Counted from the stretch's first letter, positions 9,160-17,235 are shown. The stretch is DNA of 64,000 bases from Bradyrhizobium quebecense (GCF_013373795.3 NZ_CP088022.1:7130001-7194000); one strand, 5' to 3'. The notes: a model not told the origin generated them from the sequence alone. Numbers and translations: made by a program.

Positions 9160-9711
9160 ATGTCGGAACAGCTGGCTCCCACCCCATCGAGCCCCCCGAC
9201 GCCGCGCATCATGCGCGGCTTCGAATATGTGCTGTTCAACAGCCGCTGGCTGATGGCGCCGTTCTATGTCGGCCTGGTGGTGGCGCTTGCCGTGCTGCTG
9301 CTGAAATTCGCGCGCATGCTCTGGGAATTCGTCCTGCATGCGTCCGGCTACAAATCGACGGAAGTCATCCTCGATGCGCTGGCGCTGATCGACGTCACGC
9401 TGGTCGCCAACCTCATTCTGATCGTGGTCTTTTCGGGCTACGAGAACTTCGTCTCGCGCATCGACACGTCGGGCAATCCGAACTGGCCGATCTGGATCAC
9501 CAAGATCGATTTTGCCGGGCTGAAGCAGAAGCTGCTGGCGTCGATCGTCGCGATCTCCGCGATCCACGTGCTGGAAGCGTTCCTGAACATCGATGCCGCC
9601 TTCGACGCCACGCGGATGACCTGGCTCGTCGCCGTGCACCTGGTGTTCGTGATCTCAGCGCTGTTGCTCGCGCTCTCGGATCGCCTGGGCGGCGATCACG
9701 GTGATGGCTAG
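9160..9711 (+). CDS. UPF0114 (YqhA-like) membrane protein
   Basis: The protein has 183 residues and three or four membrane segments. It starts with a Pro-rich cytoplasmic tail and the family-typical FEYVLFNSRWLMAPFY stretch. The motif F-S-G-Y-E-N-F-V-S-R and the end at an acidic tail fit the YqhA/TIGR00645 family, whose function is not established. It follows asd by 30 bases on the same strand and is probably co-transcribed. Confidence 0.9.
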   Translation: MSEQLAPTPSSPPTPRIMRGFEYVLFNSRWLMAPFYVGLVVALAVLLLKFARMLWEFVLHASGYKSTEVILDALALIDVTLVANLILIVVFSGYENFVSRIDTSGNPNWPIWITKIDFAGLKQKLLASIVAISAIHVLEAFLNIDAAFDATRMTWLVAVHLVFVISALLLALSDRLGGDHGDG

Positions 9712-9717
9712 CGGTAG

Positions 9718-10374
9718 CTACGCGCCGGCCTTCAGGGCATCGGCGACGCTGATGAACTCCTTCGCGACCCGGTCGAGCACGAACAGCGAGCCCTCGGCGA
9801 CACCGAAATAGGCGCCGTGCAGTTGCATCTCGCCGCTCTCGACGCGCTCACGCACGAACGGGAAGGTCATCAGGTTCTCCAGCGAGCGGAACACCGCGGC
9901 CTTCTCGATGCGGGTGACGAAGTCCTGCATGCTCTCATGGTCGCGCTGCTCGACCACCTCGCCCGGCTTGATGAACATCTGCATCCATTTGCCGATGAAG
10001 TCGCCCGGCGTGAGCGGCTTGATCTTGTCGACGAAGGCGCGGATGCCGCCGCACTGGGCATGGCCCAGCACCACGATGTTCTTCACCTTCAGCACGGTCA
10101 CTGCATATTCCAGCGCGGCCGAGACGCCGTGCGCGTTGCTGTCGGGCTGATAGACCGGAACCAAATTGGCGATGTTGCGGACCACGAACAACTCGCCGGG
10201 GCCGGCATCGAAGATCACTTCCGGCGAAACGCGGGAATCGCAACAGCCAATCACCATGGTCTCGGGGAACTGGCCGCGCTCGGACAGGTCCCGGTATCGC
10301 GACTGTTCGGTCGGCAACCGCTGGGTCGCGAAGGTCCGGTAGCCATCGATCAACTGCTTCGGAAAGAATTTCAT
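9718..10374 (-). CDS. Beta-class carbonic anhydrase
   Basis: The enzyme interconverts CO2 and bicarbonate. The protein has 218 residues. The zinc site is visible: Cys45-Asp46-Ser47-Arg48 in CCDSRV and, later, H-A-Q-C-G-G with the remaining His and Cys ligands. The Asp-Arg dyad needed for catalysis is intact. The stop lies 6 bases from the stop of the convergent YqhA-like gene. Confidence 0.95.
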   Translation of the reverse strand: MKFFPKQLIDGYRTFATQRLPTEQSRYRDLSERGQFPETMVIGCCDSRVSPEVIFDAGPGELFVVRNIANLVPVYQPDSNAHGVSAALEYAVTVLKVKNIVVLGHAQCGGIRAFVDKIKPLTPGDFIGKWMQMFIKPGEVVEQRDHESMQDFVTRIEKAAVFRSLENLMTFPFVRERVESGEMQLHGAYFGVAEGSLFVLDRVAKEFISVADALKAGA

Positions 10375-10516
10375 GGCCTCTGGCTAACCACATGCCGGTG
10401 ACGGGAACAAGACTTTCGGCGTGCATCCTGAGATGATACGGCAGCCTTGAAAGATGGTTCCACCCGATGCCCAAGCAATGGACAGTGGCGGAGCCCGAGC
10501 CCCCAGGAGAATGCCG

Positions 10517-11395
10517 ATGACCCGTCCGCGCCGCAGCCTGTTGTTCATGCCGGGATCGAATGCACGGGCGCTGGAGAAGGCCCGGACCTTGCCGGCTGAC
10601 GGCATCATCCTCGACCTGGAGGATTCCGTTGCTCCCGACGCCAAGGCCACAGCCCGCGAGCAGATCGCCAAGGCGGTCGCCGCCAGGGGCTTTGGCAAGC
10701 GCGAGGTCCTGATCCGCATCAACGCGCTCGATAGCCCCTGGTGGGTCGACGACATCGGCATGGCCGGCAAGGTGCAGCCGGACGGGATCCTGGTTCCGAA
10801 GATTTCCACCGTGGACGATCTCAACGCGGTCGCCGATCGCCTCAGCGACATCAATGCCCCTGCCTCGATCCGGGTCTGGGCGATGATCGAGACCGCAAGC
10901 GCCGTGCTCGACGCCGACAAGCTTGCCGCGGCATCGAAGGACCCCGAGGTCCGGCTCGCCGGCTTCGTGTTCGGGCCGAACGACATCGCGCGCGAAACCC
11001 GGATCCGGATGAAGCCGGGCCGCGCGGCGATGATCCCGATGATCACGCATTGCATCCTGGCGACCCGCGCGCACGGGCTGGAGATCCTCGACGGCCCCTA
11101 TGGCGACATCAACAATATCGACGGCTTCGCGGAAGAATGCGCGCAGGGCCGCGATCTCGGCTTCGACGGCAAGACGCTGATCCATCCGAGCCACATCGAC
11201 GCCTGCAACGCGATCTTCACGCCGCCCGAGGCCGAGGTTGCCGAGGCCCGCAGGATCATCGCCGCCTTCGAACAGCCGGAGAACGCCGCGCGCGGCGCGA
11301 TCCAACTCGACGGCCGCATGGTGGAGCGCTTGCATGTCGAGATGGCGAAGCGCACCATCGCGATCGCGGATGCGATCGCCGCGATGGGGCATTGA
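10517..11395 (+). CDS. HpcH/HpaI aldolase / CitE-like CoA-ester lyase
   Basis: The protein has 292 residues. I choose the ATG at 10517 because AGGAGA ends 6 bases before it; other in-frame ATGs at 10511 and 10454 have worse spacing. The sequence begins RPRRSLLFMPGSN and has D-G-I-I-L-D-L-E-D-S-V, the CitE-family acidic metal/substrate motif, plus FGPNDIAR and GKTLIHPSHI. These mark malyl-/citramalyl-CoA lyase relatives. The exact substrate cannot be told from sequence. Confidence 0.92.
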   Translation: MTRPRRSLLFMPGSNARALEKARTLPADGIILDLEDSVAPDAKATAREQIAKAVAARGFGKREVLIRINALDSPWWVDDIGMAGKVQPDGILVPKISTVDDLNAVADRLSDINAPASIRVWAMIETASAVLDADKLAAASKDPEVRLAGFVFGPNDIARETRIRMKPGRAAMIPMITHCILATRAHGLEILDGPYGDINNIDGFAEECAQGRDLGFDGKTLIHPSHIDACNAIFTPPEAEVAEARRIIAAFEQPENAARGAIQLDGRMVERLHVEMAKRTIAIADAIAAMGH

Positions 11396-11419
11396 CGATC
11401 ATCGGTCGTGACATGCACG

Positions 11420-11523
11420 CTAAAGCATGATCCGGACAACTGCGAAGCGGTTTTCCGAAGAGATCATGCGTAGACAAGAAGCTGAAGCGCGATGACGATT
11501 CAACCTGATCTCATCGCGCTTTA
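11420..11523. repeat. Dispersed repeat with TAAAGC at both ends
   Basis: The element begins TAAAGCATGATCCGGA, contains GAAGCGGTTTTCCG and a hairpin (AAGCGCGATGA / TCATCGCGCTT), and ends GCTTTA. The terminal TTA at 11521-11523 is the stop codon (TAA) of the minus-strand cytochrome gene. The first module recurs, inverted, at 42325-42373. Confidence 0.8.
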
Positions 11524-11880
11524 GTCGCGCTTCAGGCTCATAATGTAATTCGCGAGATCATCGGCCTCGCTCGGCCCGACAATGATGTTCGGCATTGTCG
11601 GGTGGCTCGTCTTCAGGAACACCTTCAGCCAAAGCGTGGTGGTGGAGGGCCGGTTGGCGATGGCGATGAAGTCCGGCGGCACTTTCTTCACGCCCGTGGC
11701 AATCGGGCCGACGACGTGGCATTCCATGCACCAGGCCTCTGCCAGCCGGTGCCCGGCGGTAATGCTCTCCGAAGGCTGCCCCGCGCCATTGGCCTGATGC
11801 AGGCGTAGCAGAAAGAGCGCAGCCATCGCGATCACGACGATCGGCAATGCACGGCGCCAGACGAGGTGCTGATTCAGCAT
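11521..11880 (-). CDS. Membrane-anchored or exported c-type cytochrome
   Basis: The protein has 119 residues from the ATG at 11880. A single hydrophobic segment (residues 11-26) works as signal or anchor. One haem site follows: Cys51-x-x-Cys54-His55, with Met96 in HPTMPN as the likely sixth ligand. It is a small class I cytochrome of the SoxX/cytochrome c552 style. The stop codon is supplied by an adjoining repeat. It lies 10 bases after the DUF6455 gene, so the two are probably one unit. Confidence 0.9.
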   Translation of the reverse strand: MLNQHLVWRRALPIVVIAMAALFLLRLHQANGAGQPSESITAGHRLAEAWCMECHVVGPIATGVKKVPPDFIAIANRPSTTTLWLKVFLKTSHPTMPNIIVGPSEADDLANYIMSLKRD

Positions 11881-11890
11881 CGACGCACCA

Positions 11891-12316
11891 TCACGATGCC
11901 GGCTTGCGACCTGCAGCCTCACCCAGCGCATCGATCGTCGCGGCGTTCAGGCAGTATTGATGATAGTGAGCGCTGGACGTGCCGGCGGCGAGATCATGGT
12001 CGCACTGTCGCTTATGATTGCACAAGCTGCAGACCCGCTCCATGTCGCGCAGCACCAAGTACTCGGTGCGTGCCAGCTTCTCTTGATCGATTCCGAGTGC
12101 CATGAGCAGCTTGGGCAATTCGTCGGCGCTGTGCGGCCCTTTGCGCACCAACGCCGTGAGGTCGTCAGGGCTGACCCGCAGGTCGCTTGCGATCTGCTTG
12201 AAACTCGCATCGTCCAGTTCGCGCAGCTCGCCAAGCTCCCGCCGGTGCTTCAGCCAGTCGCCGAACACATCGATCAGATACTCGACGACAGGGTACATCC
12301 GAGCTTCGGTGGTCAT
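11891..12316 (-). CDS. DUF6455 family protein, Cys-rich C-terminus
   Basis: The protein has 141 residues. The ATG at 12316 is preceded by GGAGG at good spacing. The N-terminal two thirds are helical and charged. The C-terminus holds Cys96-x-x-Cys99, Cys105 and Cys122 with nearby histidines, a possible metal or Fe-S site. No signal peptide is seen, so it is cytoplasmic. Its function is unknown; the cytochrome c gene downstream hints at a redox role. Confidence 0.75.
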   Translation of the reverse strand: MTTEARMYPVVEYLIDVFGDWLKHRRELGELRELDDASFKQIASDLRVSPDDLTALVRKGPHSADELPKLLMALGIDQEKLARTEYLVLRDMERVCSLCNHKRQCDHDLAAGTSSAHYHQYCLNAATIDALGEAAGRKPAS

Positions 12317-12392
12317 GGGTGCCTCCAACATAGAGTGGCCGTCCCATATGAGACCTTCTACGCAGCCTGACCTTGCGGCAGATCAAATCGGC

Positions 12393-13184
12393 TCAAGTTC
12401 GCCCAAACCTCTCCGTCGCCCAAGCATAGAGGCTGCCGGGGATCGGCGCCTCCTTGCCGCGTCCCTTTGGCGAGATGTGCAGGCCGATGATTTCGGGATC
12501 ATCAAGGTAGCGCGAAAAATCCGACGGCTCGAAGAACAGTCTTGGCTCGGCATGCACCGCGTAGAACGAGCGCTTCGGCAGTGCGTACTGCAACTCGCCT
12601 TCGCGGCGCGCGAGCGCGGTCAGTGCCGCCGGGCCGTAGATCGCGACTCTGATATCGGCAAGGCGGTTCGATTTGCCGCGCAGCCGGCGCATCGCAAAGG
12701 TCAGGCGGTGACGCAGCGCCAGCCAGTCCGGGGTGAGCTCGTCCTGTTTCATCAGCGCCTCGAAGGCGCGGACGATCGGATCGTCAGGCGGCAGGTACAG
12801 CACGGAATTGCCGAGCTGCCGCGGCCGTTCCCAGGCGAAATAGGGCTTTGCCGGATCGATCACGACCGGCTTCAGCAGCAGCACATCGGCGTCGAGCCAG
12901 AGCCCGGCGCGCTGTGTCATCAGCCGAATCCGGAAGAAGTCGCTGAATTGCAGGATGGTCCAGTCGCGCCACGAACCGTCGCGCTCGGCCGGACGCAGCT
13001 TCTCGGCAAACGCATGCGGCAGCACCGCTTCGGCCTCGGCATTGCCGACGCCGTCGGGCAGGCCGGGAATCGGATCGAAACTGTAGATGGTCACCTTGTG
13101 CCCGGCCGCCACCTGCGAGCGCAGGCAGGTCCGGCGCAGCGCGTCCATTGAGCCGTGCCAGAAGGTGACGATGTCAGGCAGCAT
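12393..13184 (-). CDS. Glycosyltransferase with DXD motif (Gly_transf_sug type)
   Basis: The protein has 263 residues. The N-terminus (DIVTFWHGS) and the segment W-L-D-A-D-V-L-L near residue 95-103, a DXD-type metal/nucleotide-sugar site, place it in the sugar-binding-region family related to Lgt/OCH1-type transferases. No membrane helix is seen. Donor and acceptor are unknown. It is an isolated gene, about 85 bases from leuD, with the leuD terminator between the two. Confidence 0.82.
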   Translation of the reverse strand: MLPDIVTFWHGSMDALRRTCLRSQVAAGHKVTIYSFDPIPGLPDGVGNAEAEAVLPHAFAEKLRPAERDGSWRDWTILQFSDFFRIRLMTQRAGLWLDADVLLLKPVVIDPAKPYFAWERPRQLGNSVLYLPPDDPIVRAFEALMKQDELTPDWLALRHRLTFAMRRLRGKSNRLADIRVAIYGPAALTALARREGELQYALPKRSFYAVHAEPRLFFEPSDFSRYLDDPEIIGLHISPKGRGKEAPIPGSLYAWATERFGRT

Positions 13185-13221
13185 GCGCGTCAGCTATCAG
13201 CTGGTCTGCGAAGAGGCAAAG

Positions 13222-13250
13222 AAAAACCCCGGCGCCTGAAGGTGCCGGGG
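13222..13250 (-). terminator. Rho-independent terminator of leuD
   Basis: On the minus strand a 10-bp stem (CCCCGGCACC / GGCGCCGGGG) with loop TTCA is followed by five T. It lies 20 bases after the leuD stop. Confidence 0.9.
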
Positions 13251-13269
13251 CGCGATGATACGCCGAGCC

Positions 13270-13872
13270 TCATGCCCAGGCGCGCTCCTTGAGCTTGGCC
13301 TCGTAGGTGTCGATCGACGATTTCTTCTCCATCGTCAGGCCGATGTCGTCGAGGCCGTTGATCAGGCAGTGCTTGCGGAACGGATCGATCTCAAACTTCA
13401 CCGTGCCGCCGTCGGGACCGCGGATCTCCTGGTTGGGGAGATCGATGGTCAGCGTCGCATTGGCGCCGCGCTCGGCATCGTCGAACAGCTTGTCGAGGTC
13501 CTCCTGCGTCACGCGGATCGGCAGGATGCCGTTCTTGAAGCAGTTGTTGTAGAAGATGTCGCCGAACGAGGTCGAGATCACGCAGCGGATGCCGAAGTCG
13601 AGCAGCGCCCACGGCGCGTGCTCGCGGCTCGAGCCGCAGCCGAAATTGTCGCCTGCGACCAGCACCTTCGCATTGCGATAGGCGGACTGGTTGAGGACGA
13701 AATCGGGGTTCGCGCTGCCGTCATCCTTGTAGCGCTGCTCGGAGAAAAGCCCCTTGCCAAGGCCGGTGCGCTTGATGGTCTTGAGGTACTGCTTCGGAAT
13801 GATCATGTCGGTGTCGACGTTGATGATCTTCAGCGGTGCCGCGACGCCTTCCAGCGTGGTGAACTTGTCCAT
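13270..13872 (-). CDS. leuD: 3-isopropylmalate dehydratase, small subunit
   Basis: LeuD is the swivelling small subunit of isopropylmalate isomerase and pairs with LeuC (17262-18668). The 200-residue length is normal for the long LeuD type. Visible features are [11 protein letters not shown] near the N-terminus and [17 protein letters not shown], the substrate-binding loop. GGAAGAG precedes the ATG. It is single, with its own terminator, and about 3.4 kb from leuC on the same strand. Confidence 0.97.
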   Translation of the reverse strand: MDKFTTLEGVAAPLKIINVDTDMIIPKQYLKTIKRTGLGKGLFSEQRYKDDGSANPDFVLNQSAYRNAKVLVAGDNFGCGSSREHAPWALLDFGIRCVISTSFGDIFYNNCFKNGILPIRVTQEDLDKLFDDAERGANATLTIDLPNQEIRGPDGGTVKFEIDPFRKHCLINGLDDIGLTMEKKSSIDTYEAKLKERAWA

Positions 13873-14008
13873 CGGTGCTCTTCCCGGGCAAAAATAGGGA
13901 TAGGGGCCGGATGTTTATCGCGAATGTGACAGCGGTAAAAGGGCCATTTCTGCAAAGCTGGAGCCCTCGTTCCGATTGGATCGGCAACGGGGGCTCCAGC
14001 TTCCTTGT

Positions 14009-14062
14009 TTTGACGCGTTTTCTTCACGCGAACCGGGGTCCACTTCGCTCGAAAACGCTTTA
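14009..14062. repeat. Bipartite-repeat copy a (GACGCG...CGCTCGAAAACGC module)
   Basis: This is one of five copies in the window of a module reading TGACGCGTTTTCTTCACGCG, then AACCGG(T/G)G, CCACTTCGCTCG and AAAACGCT(C/T)TA. Its right edge TTA at 14060-14062 is the TAA stop codon of the minus-strand metallopeptidase gene. The gap 13873-14008 also holds an inverted pair GCTGGAGCC / GGCTCCAGC (13960-14001). Confidence 0.85.
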
Positions 14063-14458
14063 CCCCGCATCGGCCTCAATCGCCTCCATATCGGCGTCGG
14101 AGAGGCCGAAATGGTGCCCAATCTCGTGGATCAGCACGTGGCGGACGATGTGGCCGAGGGTCTCGTCGTGCTCCGCCCAGTAATCCAGGATCGGCCGCCG
14201 GTAGAGCCAGACCAGGTTGGGCAGCCGGGCCACATCGCCATGGCTCTGCTGCGGCAGGCCGATGCCGTGAAACAGGCCGAGCAGGTCGAACTCGCTCTCG
14301 GCGTCCATCTCGTCGAGCACCTCGTTGGTCGGGAAGTCGTCGACACGGATGATCAGGCCCTCGCAGAGGGCCCGGAACGTCGGAGGCAGGCGCTCGAAGA
14401 TCTCGTGCGCCATGGCCTCCATCTCGGCGAGCGAGGGGGCTTTGGCTGTGGTCCACAT
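14060..14458 (-). CDS. Zincin-like metallopeptidase family protein
   Basis: The protein has 132 residues. The C-terminus contains His111-Glu112-x-x-His115-H-F-G-L-S-D, a minimal zincin HExxH motif with a downstream Asp, as in the Zincin_1 (DUF1025) family. No signal peptide is seen, so it is probably cytoplasmic. GGAG lies just upstream of the start. Its physiological substrate is unknown. The stop codon belongs to repeat copy a. Confidence 0.9.
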   Translation of the reverse strand: MWTTAKAPSLAEMEAMAHEIFERLPPTFRALCEGLIIRVDDFPTNEVLDEMDAESEFDLLGLFHGIGLPQQSHGDVARLPNLVWLYRRPILDYWAEHDETLGHIVRHVLIHEIGHHFGLSDADMEAIEADAG

Positions 14459-14572
14459 GACACTCCTTTAGCGCGAGTGGCTCAGCCGGCGCCAGCGCAG
14501 TTGACCTTGGCGGTGCAATGGGGGACCGTGCGGCCCAGGATTGAGGCTCAAGAATGGGGCTTGGGTGGCGTG

Positions 14573-14899
14573 ATGAAACGGATCGTGGCGGCAACGCTGT
14601 TGGCGGTAGCAGTCGGGCTTTCGCTTCCGGCCGGAGAGGCGCAGGCACAGAGCGCGGCGGCCGAAGCGCGCATCGGTGAGACGGCGCCGGTCGTGCGCGA
14701 GCGGGTCGTCGAGCGCCGCCGGCTGAAGCGGGTGCCGATCTACCGGTCGCGGCCCGATCATTGGGAACCGGATGTCATCCCGCGTTACAATCCCGGTCCG
14801 AACGCCGTGCGCGATTGCACCGCGACGTATGTGCAGGAGCACCGGCCGAGCGGCACCGTGATCACGCCGCGCATGAACTGCTTCTGGCGGCCGGGCTAG
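14573..14899 (+). CDS. Small exported protein of unknown function
   Basis: The protein has 108 residues. The ATG at 14573 opens a clean Sec signal peptide (MKRIVAATLLAVAVGLSLP, cleavage near AQA-Q, residue 26). The mature part is Arg/Pro/Tyr-rich with a central RERVVERRRLKRVP and two cysteines (DCTATY, MNCFW) that could form a disulfide. No known domain is recognised. The TAG stop at 14897-14899 is the first three bases of the adjoining repeat. Confidence 0.75.
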   Translation: MKRIVAATLLAVAVGLSLPAGEAQAQSAAAEARIGETAPVVRERVVERRRLKRVPIYRSRPDHWEPDVIPRYNPGPNAVRDCTATYVQEHRPSGTVITPRMNCFWRPG

Positions 14900-14999
14900 A
14901 GCATTTGCCGGTTCTGATTGAATCAGAACCGAAACTCCAGATGATCATTCTGACGCGTTCTCTTGACGCGAGCCGCTATCCGCTTCGCTCGAAACTCTA
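14897..14999. repeat. Bipartite-repeat copy b (full length)
   Basis: The element starts TAGAGC, has a hairpin module GGTTCTGATT-GA-ATCAGAACC (14911-14932), then the GACGCG...CTTCGCTCGAAA module, and ends CTCTA. The left TAG is the stop of the plus-strand gene. The right CTA at 14997-14999 is the stop (TAG) of a small minus-strand frame. Copy e (43297-43398) has the same two-module structure. Confidence 0.85.
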
Positions 15000-15158
15000 G
15001 TTGCGCAAACGTCGGCGCGCCGCGCCGATCAGTGCCGCGGCGGCGATCAATACCGTCGTTCCATAGACCGCGACCGCCATCGGCATTTGTGTGAGATGGC
15101 TCGCCGTTCCCGTGCCGCCGCGCAGTCCTTGCGAGGCGAGTGCGACATCGGCGTTCAT
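14997..15158 (-). CDS. Possible small membrane protein (53 residues)
   Basis: From the ATG at 15158 this frame encodes 53 residues with one membrane segment (AVAVYGTTVLIAAAALIG) and a basic C-terminal tail RRRLRN. The ribosome-binding site is weak, and the frame is open far upstream without obvious coding character. The stop is supplied by a repeat. It is plausible but unproven. Confidence 0.35.
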   Translation of the reverse strand: MNADVALASQGLRGGTGTASHLTQMPMAVAVYGTTVLIAAAALIGAARRRLRN

Positions 15159-15475
15159 GATTGAACCGCTGAATGTTGCAATTGCAGTACGAAGCAACCG
15201 CCGGTGTGTGCCTGTCTGTGTCACGGCAATCTCCTGCAACAGAGGACACGCAAGATGCGACCATAGTCTATGCCGGGTTTTGCTCATCATCGCGAAAAAT
15301 CGCGCGCCGTGTCGGAACCTGCGTGCGCCAGCGGCATTCACAATCGTGGCGCAGTCATTCACATCCCATTCACGTCGTCCGCATTCTGCTTGCGATCTGC
15401 GTCGCGGCAACGGGGGGCGATTCGAACCCGAGTCGTCGTTGCAAGACGTGCATCAAGGGATCAAGGAGAAGACGC
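15159..15475. other. Intergenic stretch, no feature recognised
   Basis: About 317 bases upstream of the first His-rich secreted protein gene. I see no repeat, RNA or conserved promoter hexamers that I could defend. The promoter of the gene at 15476 should lie in the right half. Confidence 0.4.
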
Positions 15476-15712
15476 ATGAAGGTGATGAAAGTTCTGGGGC
15501 TTGCGGCCGTCGGTGCCGTGCTGGTTTTGGCGGCGCCGGCCGAGCGCGCGAACGCGATGTCGCTTGCGACGCCGGGCACCGCCGCAACGGTTCAGGACAA
15601 CGCGAACCAGACGACCACGCAGGTACGCTATGGTCATGGTCATGGCTGGCACCGTGGCTGGGGTCGCGGACATCACCGTGGCTGGGGCCATCGTCGCCAC
15701 TGGCGCCGCTGA
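15476..15712 (+). CDS. Small secreted His/Gly/Trp-rich protein (paralogue 1)
   Basis: The protein has 78 residues from the ATG at 15476, with AAGGAG 8 bases upstream. The signal peptide (VLGLAAVGAVLVLAAPAERA) is followed by MSLATPGTAATV and TTQVRYGHG, then a tail of His, Gly, Trp and Arg (HGWHRGWGRGHHRGW). No cysteine is present. The SLA(T/S)P and TTQVR(Y/H)G blocks recur in the protein at 16341-16898. Function is unknown; metal binding by the histidines or an extracellular role is inference. Confidence 0.75.
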   Translation: MKVMKVLGLAAVGAVLVLAAPAERANAMSLATPGTAATVQDNANQTTTQVRYGHGHGWHRGWGRGHHRGWGHRRHWRR

Positions 15713-15839
15713 TCGCGCGGCGTATCAGCGCAGTTGAGACACAGGCCCGTGAGCAGCGGGCCTGTTGTCGTTTCCAGCCATCAAACCGGCAGATTCGCGC
15801 GCCCGAGATGATATCAATCGCAATCTGCAGGAGTTGATC

Positions 15840-16154
15840 ATGATGAAATGGATCGGTGTTGCCGCGGTCGCTTGTGCATTCGCATTGACGGCGCCGGCAT
15901 CGGCAACCGCCGCGGCACAACAGAAGGAGGCGGGCAAGGCGACCGACTTCAGCGCGCAGCGCCATCATCGCCATTACCATCGTCACCACTATCACCACGG
16001 CTACCGGCCCCATTACCGGCCGTACTACCAGCCCTATTCCTATTACCGGCCGTACGGCTCCTATTATTACGGGCGGCCTTACTACTATCGGCCGTATCCA
16101 TACGCGGTGCCGGCACCGTTCACCTTTGGGTTCGGGTTCGGCCCGTTCTGGTGA
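15840..16154 (+). CDS. Small secreted His/Tyr/Pro-rich protein
   Basis: The protein has 104 residues from the first of two adjacent ATGs at 15840, with CAGGAG upstream. The signal peptide is MKWIGVAAVACAFALTAPASA. The mature part has HHRHYHRHHYHHGY followed by repeated Y-(R/Q)-P-Y units and an aromatic end. It is the middle gene of three tandem secreted low-complexity proteins and lacks the TTQVR block of its neighbours. Function is unknown. Confidence 0.75.
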   Translation: MMKWIGVAAVACAFALTAPASATAAAQQKEAGKATDFSAQRHHRHYHRHHYHHGYRPHYRPYYQPYSYYRPYGSYYYGRPYYYRPYPYAVPAPFTFGFGFGPFW

Positions 16155-16340
16155 TGTAGCCGGCCGCGCTGCGCGCGTCGTCGACATTCCCGCTCGGACT
16201 TTTCGTCGCACGGTTTCGCGCGTTCATGGCGCATTCACTCAGGGCTTTCTAGCGTCCTGCCGGGAGCGACTGCAATGAACGCAATGAGGCCGGCTGCCAT
16301 GCAGCGCGGTTCTCAGCGCTGTTGTCAGGGAGGTTCCGAG

Positions 16341-16898
16341 ATGAGGGAGAGCTCTTTGCGGCGTGGACTGCTGCGCCGTCTCGGTGTTGCGGCGGCTGCG
16401 GTCTTCGCACTGTCGATCGCCTCGCAGCAACGCGCCGAAGCGCTGTCGTTGGCGAGCCCAGTCACCGTACCTGCGGCAAAGTCCGCGGCCGATGCCATGA
16501 CGACCCAGGTTCGGCATGGCGGTGGCGGCGGCCACGGCCACGGCGGCGGAGGTTTTCATGGCGGTGGCTTCCGCGGTGGCGGATTTCATGGCGGCGGTTT
16601 TCGTGGCTTCCATGGCGGCGGTTTCCGCGCCGCGCCGGTGTTCCACGGCGGCTATCGCTATGGCGGCTTCCATCGCCACTACGGCGGGTACCGCCGCTTC
16701 TATGGCGGCGGTTACCGCTACGGCTACCGCCGGCACTTCCATCGCCGGCGCTACTTCTACGGATCGTCCTACTATTACCCGGCCTACCACCATCACCACC
16801 GCTGCCGGGTGGTCTGGACCTATTACGGACCGCGCCGGATCTGCCGGCCGTATTGGCATCACCGCCATTACTGGCGGCCGTACGGGGTCTATTGGTAA
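16341..16898 (+). CDS. Secreted Gly/His/Tyr-rich repeat protein (paralogue 2)
   Basis: The protein has 185 residues from the ATG at 16341, with GGGAGG 7 bases upstream; a longer frame from 16275 lacks such a site. An arginine-rich n-region and hydrophobic core (AAAAVFALSIAS) form the signal peptide. The mature part starts LSLASPVTVPA, contains TTQVRHGG, then FHGGGFRGGG-type repeats and Tyr/Arg/His-rich units. One Cys pair lies near the end (HRCRVVW, RRICRPYW). A terminator follows. Confidence 0.8.
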   Translation: MRESSLRRGLLRRLGVAAAAVFALSIASQQRAEALSLASPVTVPAAKSAADAMTTQVRHGGGGGHGHGGGGFHGGGFRGGGFHGGGFRGFHGGGFRAAPVFHGGYRYGGFHRHYGGYRRFYGGGYRYGYRRHFHRRRYFYGSSYYYPAYHHHHRCRVVWTYYGPRRICRPYWHHRHYWRPYGVYW

Positions 16899-16914
16899 GG
16901 GCTGAAACGACAGC

Positions 16915-16940
16915 GGGCGCCTCACGGCGCCCGTCTTTTT
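16915..16940 (+). terminator. Rho-independent terminator after the secreted-protein cluster
   Basis: A 7-bp stem (GGGCGCC / GGCGCCC) with loop TCAC is followed by GTC and five T. It lies 17 bases after the stop at 16898. Confidence 0.88.
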
Positions 16941-16944
16941 CAGC

Positions 16945-17154
16945 CTAGTCCCAGTTCTTAAGCTTCCAGGACTTTATCTTCCACGGCGTCAGGTTTTCCA
17001 TCCGCCATTGCGTCCAGCGCTCCGGCGGCCAGTGGCTGAGGCGCGAGGTTTCCTTCACCTCGGGAAGCGGATCGATGATACGTGGCGCGGCGCGGCGTCG
17101 CTTCTGCCGCGTCGCCTCACTGATCATGTCGACGAATTCGCTCTTGTCGGCCAC
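16945..17154 (-). CDS. Small basic protein of unknown function
   Basis: The protein has 69 residues from a GTG at 17154, preceded by GGGGAG at 6-base spacing. It is rich in Arg, Lys and Trp, with a C-terminal half of repeated W-x-x-(W/L) spacing (HWPPERWTQW, PWKIKSWKLKNWD). No signal peptide or domain is recognised. It lies between the leuC 3' end and a terminator that faces it. It resembles small conserved hypothetical proteins of the genus. Confidence 0.6.
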   Translation of the reverse strand: MADKSEFVDMISEATRQKRRRAAPRIIDPLPEVKETSRLSHWPPERWTQWRMENLTPWKIKSWKLKNWD

Positions 17155-17212
17155 GTCCGGCTCCCCACGAAGCTTGTGTTCGCAAGGAGCCAGTGTGCGT
17201 GCGCCCCGTTAA

Positions 17213-17235
17213 CGAGCCGTTTCCGAAACGGCTCG
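17213..17235 (-). terminator. Hairpin after leuC, possible terminator
   Basis: A perfect 10-bp inverted repeat CGAGCCGTTT / AAACGGCTCG with a 3-base centre lies 27 bases beyond the leuC stop. There is no T-run, so intrinsic termination is uncertain. Confidence 0.5.

Noticed and set aside
7987..9639. 550-residue minus-strand frame covering asd and the UPF0114 gene
   Set aside because: Antisense to two well-supported genes, with composition typical of a shadow frame.
15501..16905. Alternative frames (Ala/Arg/Ser-rich) across the secreted-protein cluster
   Set aside because: They overlap genes with good ribosome-binding sites and signal peptides and show no family features.
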